DNA of 42,653 bases from Hyphomicrobium sp. 12-62-95 (GTDB taxonomy: Bacteria > Pseudomonadota > Alphaproteobacteria > Rhizobiales > Hyphomicrobiaceae), in contig NCCZ01000008.1 in NCBI GenBank assembly GCA_002279935.1, positions 149,998 through 192,650 on the forward strand, written 5' to 3'. The first letter of the stretch is position 1, and every line of letters starts with the position of its first letter. Position numbers and translations under genes: made by a program. The notes under the pieces are model-generated. The model was given only the letters and a program-made list of their open reading frames with translations, was not told the DNA's origin and searched no databases. Below, piece by piece: positions 6,661-16,375 of this stretch.

Positions 6661-8118
6661 CTAGAGTTTCGCCAACTGCGCATCAAGCCGGGCTTTGTTT
6701 TCGGGTGTGGTGCGCAAAGTGAGCGTGGTGGCTCCGGTCTCGTCGTCGGTGGTGCGGGTGAGGACGTCGGCGTTGGCGTGGATCCAGGCGAGCAGTTTGC
6801 CGGCGTCTGGGGGAAGTGTGACTTCGACGATCTGATCGGTGGCGCCGAGGCGCGTGTCGATGGCCTCGAGAAGAGCGGGAATCCCCTCCCCCGTGATCGC
6901 GGAGACGAGGGCGGGGTGGCGCTCCTGGAAGCGGGCGAGGTTGCCGGCGTCCTGGCGCAAGGTGTCGGGCAAGAGATCGATCTTGTTCCAGACTTCCAGG
7001 ATATGGCTGTGGGCTGGCACGGTGTCGATGCCGAGGTCGCCGAGGACGCCTTCGACGTCGGCTGCTTGTGCGTCGGTTTCGGGATGCGAGATGTCGCGCA
7101 CGTGCAGGATGAGGTCGGCTTCGACGACTTCTTCGAGCGTGGCGCGGAAGGCTGCGACCAGCATCGTCGGCAGCGATGAGATGAAACCCACCGTGTCGGA
7201 GAGGATGATGCGGCGGCCGCTGCGCAGCTTGACTTCGCGCATGGTGGGATCGAGCGTCGCGAAGACCTGATCCTTGGCGAGGACGGCCGCGCCCGTGATA
7301 AGATTGAAGAGCGTCGATTTACCGGCGTTCGTATAGCCGACGATGGCCACGATCGGATAGGGCACCTTGCGGCGGCCGGCGCGGTGGAGTTCGCGCGTTT
7401 TCACGACTTGGGTGAGTTCGCGTTTGATGGATTCGATGCGCGATTCCAGAATACGCCGGTCGAGTTCGAGCTGGGCTTCGCCGGGGCCGCCCAAGAAGCC
7501 GCCGCCGCCGCGCTGGCGTTCCAAGTGCGTCCAGGCGCGCACGAGGCGGCCCTTTTGGTAGGTCAGATGGGCGAGTTCGACTTGTAGGCGCCCTTCGCGG
7601 GTACGTGCGCGGCGTCCGAAAATTTCAAGGATGAGGCCGGTGCGATCGAGCACCTTGGCGTTCCAGGCCTTCTCCAGATTGCTCTGCTGGACGGGTGTGA
7701 TGGCGTGATCAACGATGACGAGTCCGGCGCCCGTCTCTTCGACTTCGAGGCGCAGTTCCTCGACCTTGCCTTTGCCAAAGAGCGTCGATGGACGTGGCTC
7801 GGCAATGGTGACAACGCGCGCGCCAGCGATTTCGAGATCGATGGCTTCGGCGAGGCCGGTCGCTTCCGTCAGGCGGTCGTTGGGCGAGTGGGTGACGACG
7901 GGCGCGCCGCGACTGTCGCGGGGACCGTCGTCGCGATTGTAGATGTCCTTCAGGACAGGAACGATCACGAGGGCGCGGCCGGTGGATACGAGCAGGACTT
8001 CGGTGCCGGGCTTTTCACGCCCGGGCACGTCGCTGATGCCGTCTTCTGTCGCTTTATCGATGACGTGTGCCGCCGTGCTCGCGTGGAGTTCGGCCTCAGC
8101 CCTCCTCGCCGCCTTCAC
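6661..8118 (-). CDS. hflX: GTPase HflX
   Basis: Ribosome-associated GTPase that splits stalled or stressed 70S ribosomes. 485 aa. The N-terminal HflX domain (about 40-190) contains FGKGKVEEL and VFDHAI-type strands. The hallmark glycine-rich segment [19 protein letters not shown] lies at 204-222. The G domain holds GYTNAGKST (261-269), ATLDPT (G2), DTVGFI (308-313) and NKID (G4). It directly follows hfq, as in many proteobacteria. The only plausible start is a GTG at 8118 inside the last codons of hfq, giving a 23-bp overlap. GAGGAGG lies downstream of that GTG, so a shorter form cannot be excluded, but no better start codon follows closely. Confidence 0.93.
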   Translation of the reverse strand: MKAARRAEAELHASTAAHVIDKATEDGISDVPGREKPGTEVLLVSTGRALVIVPVLKDIYNRDDGPRDSRGAPVVTHSPNDRLTEATGLAEAIDLEIAGARVVTIAEPRPSTLFGKGKVEELRLEVEETGAGLVIVDHAITPVQQSNLEKAWNAKVLDRTGLILEIFGRRARTREGRLQVELAHLTYQKGRLVRAWTHLERQRGGGGFLGGPGEAQLELDRRILESRIESIKRELTQVVKTRELHRAGRRKVPYPIVAIVGYTNAGKSTLFNLITGAAVLAKDQVFATLDPTMREVKLRSGRRIILSDTVGFISSLPTMLVAAFRATLEEVVEADLILHVRDISHPETDAQAADVEGVLGDLGIDTVPAHSHILEVWNKIDLLPDTLRQDAGNLARFQERHPALVSAITGEGIPALLEAIDTRLGATDQIVEVTLPPDAGKLLAWIHANADVLTRTTDDETGATTLTLRTTPENKARLDAQLAKL

Positions 8119-8344
8119 CGTCCATGAGGTTTACGGGCGCGCCGGGCATGATGGTCGAGATGGCATGCTTATAGACGAGCTGGGAGTGGCCGTCACGGCG
8201 TAGCAGCACGCAGAAGCTGTCGAACCACGTGACGATGCCCTGGAGTTTGACGCCGTTGATAAGGAAGATCGTCAGGGGAATTTTCTGCTTACGGACATGA
8301 TTGAGGAAGGTGTCTTGCAGGCTGGGAGCGCGTTCGGCGGGCAT
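8096..8344 (-). CDS. hfq: RNA chaperone Hfq
   Basis: Hexameric Sm-like protein that pairs small RNAs with mRNAs. 82 aa beginning [19 protein letters not shown]. The Sm1 motif ([19 protein letters not shown]) and the Sm2 motif ([10 protein letters not shown], about 56-65) are intact, followed by a short acidic tail DGEGGEEG typical of alphaproteobacteria. The start at 8344 is preferred over the upstream-open frame because GGAAAG precedes it and the N-terminus is canonical. It overlaps hflX and is probably cotranscribed with it. Confidence 0.97.
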   Translation of the reverse strand: MPAERAPSLQDTFLNHVRKQKIPLTIFLINGVKLQGIVTWFDSFCVLLRRDGHSQLVYKHAISTIMPGAPVNLMDGEGGEEG

Positions 8345-8535
8345 TTTGTTGTTCTTTCCGATTGATCTGTCGGTTCTTTTTGTTGGCATACGCAGATTAC
8401 GGGCATGCGGCCTTCGCCGGATATGCGATGCGGCTCAATGACGTGGTGACCGTTCTAGCTGTTTCTCTTCGCAGCTGCAGCAAAAATGCGTGAAAAGTCT
8501 GATGAGTGTCGGCGCAAACGGGGCCGAAAAGCTAT

Positions 8536-9396
8536 TCAAACTGGCGTTATTTCAGCCAAATCGTGGAATTTTTCCCGGAGTCGCTTCGTCAGGTCACCAG
8601 GGCGGCCCTCAGCGACTTTGTGGCCATCGATGCTCACCACGGGCATGACGGTTGCAGATGCGGAGGTGACGAAGGCTTCGCGGGCGGCCTGGGCCTCGGG
8701 AACCGTAAAGGGGCGCTGTTCGACCGGCACGCCTTGGGCTTTCAGGAGGTCGAGGAGCGTGGCGCGGGTGACGCCGCCGAGGATGCGATTGTCGAGGGGG
8801 CGGGTCAGGACAAAGCCGTCGGGGCGGACGATCCAGGCATTGGACGAGGCGCCTTCGGTCACGAAGCCTTTCTCGTCCACGAACCAGGCTTCCTGCGCGC
8901 CGGCCTCGCGGGCCGTCTCCTTGGCGAGGGCGGCGGGCAGCAGCATCACGGTCTTCAGGTCACAGCGGCCCCAGCGCGGGTCGGGGACGGTTTTCACAGC
9001 AATGCCGGACTTGGCTTTCGCGGCCACCTTGTACGGGTCGATGGGCCGGGCGAGTGCGACAAGCGTGGGGTCGGTTTCGCCGGGAAAGAGGAAATCGCGG
9101 GCAGCCTTGCCGCGTGTGACCTGCAGATAGACCAGACCATCGCGGACGCGGTTGCGGCGGACGATTTGGGCGAGCACGTGGCGCAGGGCGGCATCCGACA
9201 TGGGCTTGGCGATTTTGAGTTCGGCCAGCGAACGATCAAGGCGGGCCAGATGGCGGGTCGTGTCGATGAGCGCGCCGGATTTGACCTCGCAGACTTCATA
9301 GACGCTGTCGGCGAATTGAAAGCCGCGATCCTCCACATGCACGCCGGCTTCTGCGTAGGGGAGGTAGCGGCCGTTGACATAGACGATGCGTGCCAT
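8536..9396 (-). CDS. Class IV aminotransferase, D-amino-acid aminotransferase type
   Basis: PLP enzyme of fold type IV, likely transferring amino groups between D-amino acids and 2-oxo acids. 286 aa, usual for the family. The N-terminus has YVNGRYLPYAEAGVHVEDRG (substrate loop). The PLP lysine is in CDLKTVMLLP, and the TEGASSNAW motif holds the glutamate that contacts the PLP pyridine nitrogen. C-terminal ILGGVTRATLLDL is a phosphate-binding turn. It lies 24 bp downstream of trkA in the minus-strand block, a position often held by a dat-type gene in Hyphomicrobiales. A branched-chain aminotransferase or aminodeoxychorismate lyase role is less likely but not excluded. Confidence 0.85.
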   Translation of the reverse strand: MARIVYVNGRYLPYAEAGVHVEDRGFQFADSVYEVCEVKSGALIDTTRHLARLDRSLAELKIAKPMSDAALRHVLAQIVRRNRVRDGLVYLQVTRGKAARDFLFPGETDPTLVALARPIDPYKVAAKAKSGIAVKTVPDPRWGRCDLKTVMLLPAALAKETAREAGAQEAWFVDEKGFVTEGASSNAWIVRPDGFVLTRPLDNRILGGVTRATLLDLLKAQGVPVEQRPFTVPEAQAAREAFVTSASATVMPVVSIDGHKVAEGRPGDLTKRLREKFHDLAEITPV

Positions 9397-9420
9397 GGGA
9401 TGTCCCTTTGCAGGATCTTT

Positions 9421-10797
9421 TTAGAAGTAATCTGGGCTGACGCGGAAGAGCTGTTCGACCTGGCGGACGAAATCGGCGCGGGCAAAGAGGACGGCGCGGT
9501 CGCCGACTTCGAATTCGGTATCGCCTGTCGGTTTGACGAGCTTGTTCTGCCGTAGAATGGCGCCAAAGCGGACGCCTTCGCCGAGATCAATCTCGCGGAT
9601 CGATTTGCCTACAAGGCCGGACGTTTCCAGCACTTCGGCTTCAAGGACTTCGCCGGCGCCGTTGTGGATCGAGTGCACGCCACGGATGCGGCCACGGCGG
9701 ACGTGTTGAAGGATGCGGGACACGGTGACGGTCTTGGGGTTCAACTGCGCGTCGATGCCGAGCGACCGGATCATGGCGGCATAGTTCGACGAATTGAGCA
9801 GGCAGAGCGAGGATTTGCAGCCGATCTGCTTGGCCAGAGCAGCGGTGAGAAGATTGGTCTGGTCATCGTTGGTGACCGCGATCAGCGTATCGGCGGAGGG
9901 GGCTTCGGCTTCGCGCAGGACGTCTTCGGACAAGGCGGAGCCGTGCAGAACAACAGCGCGCTGGAGCTTTTCGGCGATTTCCATGGCGCGGTTGCGCGAC
10001 ATCTCGATCACCTTCACGCGCAAGTTGGCGTCGCGCTCTTCGAGTTCACGGGCGATGAAATAGCCGATATTGCCGCCGCCTGCGATGACGAGCCGGCGGG
10101 CTTGGGTTTCCTCGTGACCAAAGATCTGGAGGACGCGGCCGATTTGAGCGACGTCGGCGATGACATAGACATCGTCGCCGACCTGGACCTGATCATTGGC
10201 GTGGGCGACGATCAGTTTGCCGGAGCGGACGATGGCGACGATGGAGGCGTTGAGATCGGGGAACAGTTGGCCGAGCTGGAGCAGCGGCGTATCGATCACG
10301 GGACATTCGCTTCCGGCGGCAATGCCGAGGAGGACCGCGCGGCGATCAGCGAAGGTGACGGTCTCGAAGGCGCCCGGGGTTTCGAGACGGCGCAGGATCA
10401 TGCGGCCGACTTCGATTTCGGGCGAGATGACGCTATCGATCGCCATGTTGTCGCGATCGAAGAGTTTGCGCCATTCGGGATCGAAATAGGATTGGGCGCG
10501 GACGCGGGCAATCTTCGTCGGGATATCGAACAGCGCGTGCGCGACCTGACAGGCGACCATGTTGACTTCGTCATGGAGCGTGACGGCGATCAGCATGTCG
10601 GCTTCGCGGGCGCCGGCCTTTTCGAGAATGTCGGGATGGGCGGCGTTGCCCTGGATGGCGCCGACTTCCAGAACGTCGTTGGCGCGCTGGACGAGATCGG
10701 CGCTGGCATCGACGATGGAAATGTCGTTGCCTTCCGCGGCGAGGCGCTCGGCAATGCCGGTGCCCACCTGTCCCGCGCCGCAGATGATGACTTTCAT
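9421..10797 (-). CDS. trkA: Trk potassium uptake regulatory protein TrkA
   Basis: Cytosolic NAD(H)-binding gating subunit of the Trk/Ktr potassium channel. 458 aa with two RCK modules. The first begins MKVIICGAGQVGTGIAERLA (GxGxxG at 7-12) and the second RLVIAGGGNIGYFIARELE at about 235. Each is followed by a TrkA-C domain; the last ends FRVSPDYF. The membrane partner TrkH/TrkG is not in the window. Location downstream of ntrX is the usual alphaproteobacterial arrangement. A 143-bp gap separates it from ntrX, so it may have its own promoter; a GGTTAACC palindrome lies in that gap at 10897-10904. Confidence 0.95.
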   Translation of the reverse strand: MKVIICGAGQVGTGIAERLAAEGNDISIVDASADLVQRANDVLEVGAIQGNAAHPDILEKAGAREADMLIAVTLHDEVNMVACQVAHALFDIPTKIARVRAQSYFDPEWRKLFDRDNMAIDSVISPEIEVGRMILRRLETPGAFETVTFADRRAVLLGIAAGSECPVIDTPLLQLGQLFPDLNASIVAIVRSGKLIVAHANDQVQVGDDVYVIADVAQIGRVLQIFGHEETQARRLVIAGGGNIGYFIARELEERDANLRVKVIEMSRNRAMEIAEKLQRAVVLHGSALSEDVLREAEAPSADTLIAVTNDDQTNLLTAALAKQIGCKSSLCLLNSSNYAAMIRSLGIDAQLNPKTVTVSRILQHVRRGRIRGVHSIHNGAGEVLEAEVLETSGLVGKSIREIDLGEGVRFGAILRQNKLVKPTGDTEFEVGDRAVLFARADFVRQVEQLFRVSPDYF

Positions 10798-10940
10798 GTC
10801 GGACCCCGCGACGGAGCGGGCCTCGGTATCAAGTTGCAGCTACGGCCGGGGCCGTCGCCATTCGCCGGGCACATTAGCCGATCGGTCTCACGAGCGGGTT
10901 AACCGCGCGATCACACACGGGGCGGCTCACTCGGGTCGGC

Positions 10941-12335
10941 TCACATCGGGCGGCCTTCGGTGCGCTGGTCGGAGGAGACGCCCAGCGCGCGCAGCTTGCG
11001 ATGCAGCGCGGAGCGCTCCATGCCGACGAATTCGGCGGTACGCGAGATGTTGCCGCCGAAGCGGTTGATTTGAGCGAGTAGATATTCGCGCTCGAAAATC
11101 TCGCGGGCTTCGCGCAGCGGCAGGGACATCAGATGTTCGGCGCCGCCATTGACGGGGAGCGGGACGTTGGAGCCGATTTCCTCGGGCAGCATTTCGGCGG
11201 TGATAACGGTATTGGGATCGCCGCCGGCGAGGATCATCAGGCGCTCGATGTTGTTTCTGAGTTCGCGCACGTTGCCCGGCCAGTCGTGGGCCTGGAGGAC
11301 GGCGATGGCATCTTCCCCGATGCGACGAGGGGCCAAGCCCGAGGCCTGCGACAGCTGGGAGATGAAGAACTGGATCAGGTCGGGGATGTCTTCGCGGCGT
11401 TCGGCGAGGCTCGGCACGCGCAAGGGCACGACATTGAGGCGGTGGTAGAGGTCTTCGCGGAAGCGGCCCTCGTTCATGTCGCGCTCGAGGTCGCGGCTGG
11501 TGGAGGAGATGATGCGGGCGTCGACGGAGACCTTCTGCGAGCCGCCAATGCGCTGGAATTTTTGTTCGACCAGGACGCGCAGGACCTTGCCCTGGGTTTC
11601 GAGCGGCATGTCGGCGACTTCGTCGATGTAGAGCGTGCCGCCGTGGCTTTCTTCGAGCGCACCGACTTTGCGCGGGCCGCCGGTGCGGTCTTCGGTGCCG
11701 AACAGTTCTTCCTCGACCCGGTCGGGGGCCATGGCGGCGGCGTTGAGGACAACGAAGGGTGCGTCGGCGCGGCGCGACTTGAGGTGGATGACGCGGGCGG
11801 CGAGTTCCTTACCGGTGCCCGAAGAGCCGCGGATCAGGATGCGGCTGTTGGTGGGCGCTAGGCGGTCGATCTGGCCTTTAAGCTGGTTGAGGGCAGCCGA
11901 CTTGCCGATCATGTCGGCGGAGACGGTGGAGCGTTCACGCAGTTCCTTGACCTCGCGCTTCAACTGCGAGGCTTCGAGTGCGCGCAGGGCGACGAGGATC
12001 AGGCGGTCGGCCTTGAAGGGCTTTTCGATGTAGTCGTAGGCGCCGCGTTTGATGGCGGTGACCGCGGTTTCGATGTTGCCGTGACCGGAAATAATGACGA
12101 CGGGCAGATCCGGGTAGGTGCGCTTGATGACGGAGAGCACCTCCAGGCCGTCGAGGCGGCTGCCCTGGAGCCAGATGTCGAGAATGACGAGGTGCGGACG
12201 GCGCTCTTCGATGGCGCGCAAGGCTTCATCGCTGTCGCGGGCCAAACGCGAGCGGTGGCCTTCGTCTTCGAGAATGCCTGAAATCAATTCGCGGATGTCG
12301 GCTTCATCGTCGACGATCAGAATATCGGCTGCCAT
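10941..12335 (-). CDS. ntrX: Response regulator NtrX
   Basis: DNA-binding response regulator of the NtrY/NtrX system, linked to nitrogen, redox and envelope control in alphaproteobacteria. 464 aa. Receiver domain with phospho-acceptor D53 (LVILDIWLQG). AAA+ domain with Walker A GSSGTGKE (170-177) and the DEVADMP Walker B region. C-terminal Fis-type helix-turn-helix (GGNISRTAEFVGMERSALHRKL). The sigma-54 contact motif GAFTGA is absent; the loop reads TEDRTGGPRKVG (214-225). This is usual for NtrX and argues against classical sigma-54 activation. AGAGGAGA precedes the start. It lies 22 bp after ntrY. Confidence 0.96.
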   Translation of the reverse strand: MAADILIVDDEADIRELISGILEDEGHRSRLARDSDEALRAIEERRPHLVILDIWLQGSRLDGLEVLSVIKRTYPDLPVVIISGHGNIETAVTAIKRGAYDYIEKPFKADRLILVALRALEASQLKREVKELRERSTVSADMIGKSAALNQLKGQIDRLAPTNSRILIRGSSGTGKELAARVIHLKSRRADAPFVVLNAAAMAPDRVEEELFGTEDRTGGPRKVGALEESHGGTLYIDEVADMPLETQGKVLRVLVEQKFQRIGGSQKVSVDARIISSTSRDLERDMNEGRFREDLYHRLNVVPLRVPSLAERREDIPDLIQFFISQLSQASGLAPRRIGEDAIAVLQAHDWPGNVRELRNNIERLMILAGGDPNTVITAEMLPEEIGSNVPLPVNGGAEHLMSLPLREAREIFEREYLLAQINRFGGNISRTAEFVGMERSALHRKLRALGVSSDQRTEGRPM

Positions 12336-12357
12336 CGAAACGTCTCCTCTTGGGTCG

Positions 12358-14679
12358 TCAATTCGCTGTGGCGCGCGCGGGGGGAGCCTGATCGGCTTCC
12401 GGCACGCCGTTGGTGTCGTGATCTTTAGTGGCGGTGGGATGCGTGGCGGGGCGGCCGCCGCGCGGAATGGTGATGCGCACGAGAGCGCCAGTGGTTCGGT
12501 CGGGGGCCGGGGGCGCGTCGTCGAGGTAGAGCGCTCCGCCGTGCTGCTCGGTGATTTTTTGCACGATGGCTAGGCCGAGGCCGGTGCCCTTCGAGCCCTT
12601 GGTGGTGACATAGGGTTCGAGGAGGCGTGAGCGATTTTGTTTGGGCAGGCCGATGCCGTTGTCGATCACGTCGATGTCGATGCGTTCGGGCGTGACGCGA
12701 ATGATGGTTTCGACGCGGCCCTTTTCCGTCTGGCCGGATTGGACGGCGCTCTCGCACGCCTCGGTGGCGTTCTTGACGAGGTTCGTGACGGCCTGGGTGA
12801 TGAGGCGGCGGTCGAAGTGGGTGATGACGCGCTCTTCGGGCATGACCAAGTTGTAGGTGACGGCAGGGTGGCCCTCGCGGAAGAGGATGACGGATTCCTG
12901 GACCGCGTCGCGGATGTCGCCCTCTTCCATGACGGGTTTTGGCACACGGGCGAAGGAGGCGAATTCGTCGACCATGGTTTTGATGTCGCCGGCTTGGCGT
13001 TCGATGGTCGCGGTGAGCTTTTCGAACAGTTCGCGGTCTTCGACGATGACCTTGCCGTACTTGCGGCGGATGCGCTCGGCGGAGAGGATGATGGGGGTGA
13101 GCGGGTTTTTGATCTCGTGCGCAATGCGCTGGGCGACATCCCCCCAAGCGGACGTGCGCTGAGCGGCGACGAGTTCGGAGATGTCGTCGAAGGTGACGAC
13201 CGAGCCGACGGGACCGCCGTCCGCTTGCTCCGCGGTGACGCGGGCGGAGAACGTACGTTCGTCGTTGCCGACGACGCGGCGCACTTCCGCGGCGCCTTTG
13301 GTTTTGATGGCGGGCTCTTCGGGGTGTTCGAAGATGGGAGCAAATTCGGGGAGCGCTTCGAGGATCGGCTTGCCGACGATGTCCTTTTCCGCCACGGCCA
13401 GGAGTTTCAGGGCGGAGGGTGAGATCAGGGTGATGCAGCGGTTTTCGTCGAGGCCGATGATGCCAGATGAAACGCCGGCGAGAACGGCTTCGATGAAGCT
13501 TGTGCGCTCGGACAATTCGGAGTTGGCGGTGACCAGGGCGTTGCGCTGGTTTTTCAGTTCGCGCGTCATGGTGTTGAATGTTTGCGAGAGGCGGCGCAGG
13601 TCGCCTTCGCCGCGCCGCTCGGGCAATTCGACGTCGAGGTTGCCGGTTGAGACGTCGCGCGCGCCGGCGATGAGACGGCGAATGGGAGCCACAAAGCGTC
13701 CGGCGAACCACAGCCCGGTCCAAATGGCGGCGAGCAGCGCCGTCATTGAGATCATCGTGTACATGAGCCCGTGGGCGAGTTTCAGACCGCCACGGGCTTT
13801 GCGCAGGCGGTTATATTCGTCAACGCTCTGTTCGGTGCGCTGCAGGTAGGACATCACCTTGGGGCTGACGGCGCGGGTGACGAGGAGATACTGGCCGGGG
13901 AATCGCTGCAGGCGGGAGAGGGCTGCGACGCGGGCGCGCTCCAGCGATTTGATGATGGCGATCTGGCCCTTCTCGGCTTCGGCGATGGCGGCCGGTGGCG
14001 GGCTGGCGAAGGGTTCGTTTTCATCGTTGAAGGCGGTGACAAGCAGCTGGCCATTGGGCGACACGATGTAGGCGCTGACGAGATCGCGCAGTCCAGCCTG
14101 GGCAATCAGGAGTTGGCGGAGTGCCTGGGGTTTGTCGACGATGTCGTCGGCGGAGGCATCGACGTCGCGGGCCATGTTGGCAACATCGGTGCGAATAACG
14201 GAGCCGTGCTCTTCGAGATAGGACTGGGCCACGTCCATCGAGTTGTTAATGATGGCGCGGGTGCGTTCGGTGAACCAGCTGTCGATGGCGCGGGAGAACG
14301 TTGTCGTGGCGGCAATGGCCAGCAGGATCGCTGGCAGGGCTGCGATGATCGAGAACAGGCCGACGATGCGGACGTGGAGGCGGGCTCCGGGGACCTCCGC
14401 TTTCCAGGCCTTCCAGAGGCCGATGCCCTGCCATGCCAGAATGACGATCATGGCGACGATGAGGGCGATGTTGATCAGCAGCGCGCCCAACACGACGTCG
14501 TCGCGGGGGGTGATGGGGGTCAGGCCGGTCAGGATCAGGAAGGTGGCGAGGCCGGATACCAGCGAGAGAACGACAGTCACGAGACCGATGGAAAAGGCCC
14601 GCTCGCTCGCGTCGAGGGTCGGGGCCTGTTGCGGGCCTCCGGGGGTCAGGAACAGCGCTTTGAGTTTCTCTGTCACCAT
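12358..14679 (-). CDS. ntrY: Sensor histidine kinase NtrY
   Basis: Membrane sensor kinase paired with NtrX. 773 aa from the chosen ATG (MVTEKLKALFLTPGG). Several N-terminal membrane helices (about 32-52, 65-85, 104-124) precede a periplasmic or extracytoplasmic region (about 130-305). Another helix (about 306-328), a HAMP segment (330-382) and a PAS domain (about 390-505) follow. The H box is [12 protein letters not shown] with H521, followed by a HATPase domain (NLVKNATEA; DNGIGLP; GTGLGLAIV). The longer frame (to 14778) would add 33 residues unlike the family. The C-terminal tail is hydrophilic and poorly conserved. Confidence 0.95.
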   Translation of the reverse strand: MVTEKLKALFLTPGGPQQAPTLDASERAFSIGLVTVVLSLVSGLATFLILTGLTPITPRDDVVLGALLINIALIVAMIVILAWQGIGLWKAWKAEVPGARLHVRIVGLFSIIAALPAILLAIAATTTFSRAIDSWFTERTRAIINNSMDVAQSYLEEHGSVIRTDVANMARDVDASADDIVDKPQALRQLLIAQAGLRDLVSAYIVSPNGQLLVTAFNDENEPFASPPPAAIAEAEKGQIAIIKSLERARVAALSRLQRFPGQYLLVTRAVSPKVMSYLQRTEQSVDEYNRLRKARGGLKLAHGLMYTMISMTALLAAIWTGLWFAGRFVAPIRRLIAGARDVSTGNLDVELPERRGEGDLRRLSQTFNTMTRELKNQRNALVTANSELSERTSFIEAVLAGVSSGIIGLDENRCITLISPSALKLLAVAEKDIVGKPILEALPEFAPIFEHPEEPAIKTKGAAEVRRVVGNDERTFSARVTAEQADGGPVGSVVTFDDISELVAAQRTSAWGDVAQRIAHEIKNPLTPIILSAERIRRKYGKVIVEDRELFEKLTATIERQAGDIKTMVDEFASFARVPKPVMEEGDIRDAVQESVILFREGHPAVTYNLVMPEERVITHFDRRLITQAVTNLVKNATEACESAVQSGQTEKGRVETIIRVTPERIDIDVIDNGIGLPKQNRSRLLEPYVTTKGSKGTGLGLAIVQKITEQHGGALYLDDAPPAPDRTTGALVRITIPRGGRPATHPTATKDHDTNGVPEADQAPPARATAN

Positions 14680-14924
14680 GGCGCCGGCCGAGTTGCTGCG
14701 GAAATTCCGGAAGACGAGCCGCGGGGGCGGTTTCCGTCGCTGTTGTGCAAAGACCCGCCACTGTGTGCCGGACGGCACTCAAGGCAGGGCTTGGAGAGGC
14801 GCGCGGGCAACGCATGGAGCGAAACCTGCAGCGCCGGAGTCACAAGAGCCAGCTAACTGTGACATTTTCGCGACAAGATCGTCAATCGCGTTGCACATTT
14901 TGAACGGTGCACAGGTTCGCGTGG
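14680..14924. promoter_or_regulatory. ntrC-ntrY intergenic region with an NtrC-like dyad
   Basis: This 245-bp spacer must separate ntrYX from ntrBC control. At 14892-14911 it carries TGCAC...GGTGCA half-sites that match the enteric NtrC half-site TGCACC on one arm, but spaced 8 bp instead of the usual 5. I see no convincing -35/-10 pair. Confidence 0.35.
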
Positions 14925-16370
14925 TTACGTCAGCGGGGTGCGGAAGACCTTGATGTTCAGTTCTTTTATGCGGCTGCGCAGCGTGTTGCGATTGAGCCCC
15001 AAAAGTTCGGCGGCGCGGATCTGATTGCCGCGTGTGGCGGCGAGGGCGGCGCTGAGAAGGGGGTATTCGACTTGGCGGATGATGCGATCGTAGAGCCCTG
15101 AGGGGGGAAGGTCGTTGCCGAATTCGCCGAAATATCCGGCGAGGTGACGCTCGACGAGTTCGGAGAGATCCTTCGTATTTGCGGCTGTGGCGGGCATGCG
15201 GGCCGGGATCGCTTCGGCCAATTCCTGATCGATGATCGGCGCGGTGATGAGGTCCTGCGTGTGCAGGGCCGCGACACGGCGAACAAAGTTTTCAAGCTCA
15301 CGCACGTTGCCCGGCCAGGGATGCTGCTTCAGGCGATCGATGGCGGCTTGTTCGATCGATTTCTGGCCGAGACCTTCGCGGGCGGCGATGCGCAGGAAGT
15401 GGCGCGTCAGATCGCCGATGTCTTCGGTGCGTTCGCGCAGGGGCGGAAGGCGCAGGGGCACGACGTTCAAGCGATAGAAGAGGTCTTCGCGGAAGAGGCC
15501 CTGCTGGATCTGCGAGCGCAGATCGCGGTGGGTGGCGGCGATGATGCGGACGTTGGTGCGGATGGGTGTGCGGCCGCCGACGGTCGTGTATTCGCCCTGT
15601 TGGAGAACGCGCAGGAGACGCGTTTGCGCTTCAAGCGGCATGTCGCCGATTTCGTCGAGGAAGAGTGTGCCGCCTTCGGCCTGTTCGAAGCGGCCTTGCG
15701 TGCGGGCTTGCGCACCAGTGAAGGCGCCCTTCTCGTGGCCGAACAGTTCGCTTTCGATCAGTTCGCGCGGGATGGCTGCCATGTTGATGGCGACAAACGG
15801 ACCGGTGCGGCGTTTGCCGTGATCGTGCAGCACGCGGGCGACGAGTTCCTTGCCGGTGCCGCTCTCGCCGGTGATCATGATGGTGAGTTCTGTCTGCGTC
15901 AGGCGAGCGAGCGCGCGGTAGATATCCTGCATGGCCGGCGAACGGCCGATGAGGGGCAGTTCTTCGCCGTCGGTGATCTCGGGTCCGCGCTGGGGTTTGC
16001 GGCCAGGGGCGGCGAGTGCGCGGGAGACAACCGAGACGACTTCGGCAAGGTCGAAGGGTTTGGGTAGATATTCGTAGGCGCCTTTTTCGGCCGCGGTGAG
16101 CGCCGTCATCAGCGTGTTCTGCGCGCTCATGACAATGATGGGCAGATCGGGACGCAGCTTCTTGATGCGAGGGATGAGATCAAATGCGTTCTCATCGGGC
16201 ATGACGACGTCGGTGATGACGACATCGCCCTCCCCTTGGCTGACCCAGCGCCAGAGGGTTGCCGCATTGCCGGTGGCGCGCGGGGCATAGCCGGCGCGGG
16301 CGAGCGCCTGGTTCAGCACCGTGCGGATCGCGGTATCGTCGTCGGCGATAAGGATCGTGCCACGCGCCAT
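14925..16370 (-). CDS. ntrC: Nitrogen regulator NtrC
   Basis: Sigma-54-dependent response regulator that activates nitrogen-scavenging genes when phosphorylated by NtrB. 481 aa. Receiver domain with acceptor D54 ([11 protein letters not shown]). AAA+ domain with Walker A GESGTGKE (168-175), the intact sigma-54 loop GAFTGA (215-220) and [11 protein letters not shown]-terminal Fis-type helix-turn-helix ([21 protein letters not shown]). The ATG lies only 5 bp after the ntrB stop, so the two genes are cotranscribed and translationally linked. Confidence 0.97.
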   Translation of the reverse strand: MARGTILIADDDTAIRTVLNQALARAGYAPRATGNAATLWRWVSQGEGDVVITDVVMPDENAFDLIPRIKKLRPDLPIIVMSAQNTLMTALTAAEKGAYEYLPKPFDLAEVVSVVSRALAAPGRKPQRGPEITDGEELPLIGRSPAMQDIYRALARLTQTELTIMITGESGTGKELVARVLHDHGKRRTGPFVAINMAAIPRELIESELFGHEKGAFTGAQARTQGRFEQAEGGTLFLDEIGDMPLEAQTRLLRVLQQGEYTTVGGRTPIRTNVRIIAATHRDLRSQIQQGLFREDLFYRLNVVPLRLPPLRERTEDIGDLTRHFLRIAAREGLGQKSIEQAAIDRLKQHPWPGNVRELENFVRRVAALHTQDLITAPIIDQELAEAIPARMPATAANTKDLSELVERHLAGYFGEFGNDLPPSGLYDRIIRQVEYPLLSAALAATRGNQIRAAELLGLNRNTLRSRIKELNIKVFRTPLT

Positions 16371-16375
16371 AGGGT

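Noticed and set aside
9664..10902. 412-codon plus-strand open frame
   Set aside because: It lies antisense to trkA, has Gly/Asp-rich low-complexity composition and no family motif; a GC-driven shadow frame.
13771..14856. 361-codon plus-strand open frame opposite ntrY
   Set aside because: No motif, and ntrY on the other strand has all kinase boxes.
15144..16067. 307-codon plus-strand open frame opposite ntrC
   Set aside because: Shadow of ntrC; typical high-GC antisense frame.
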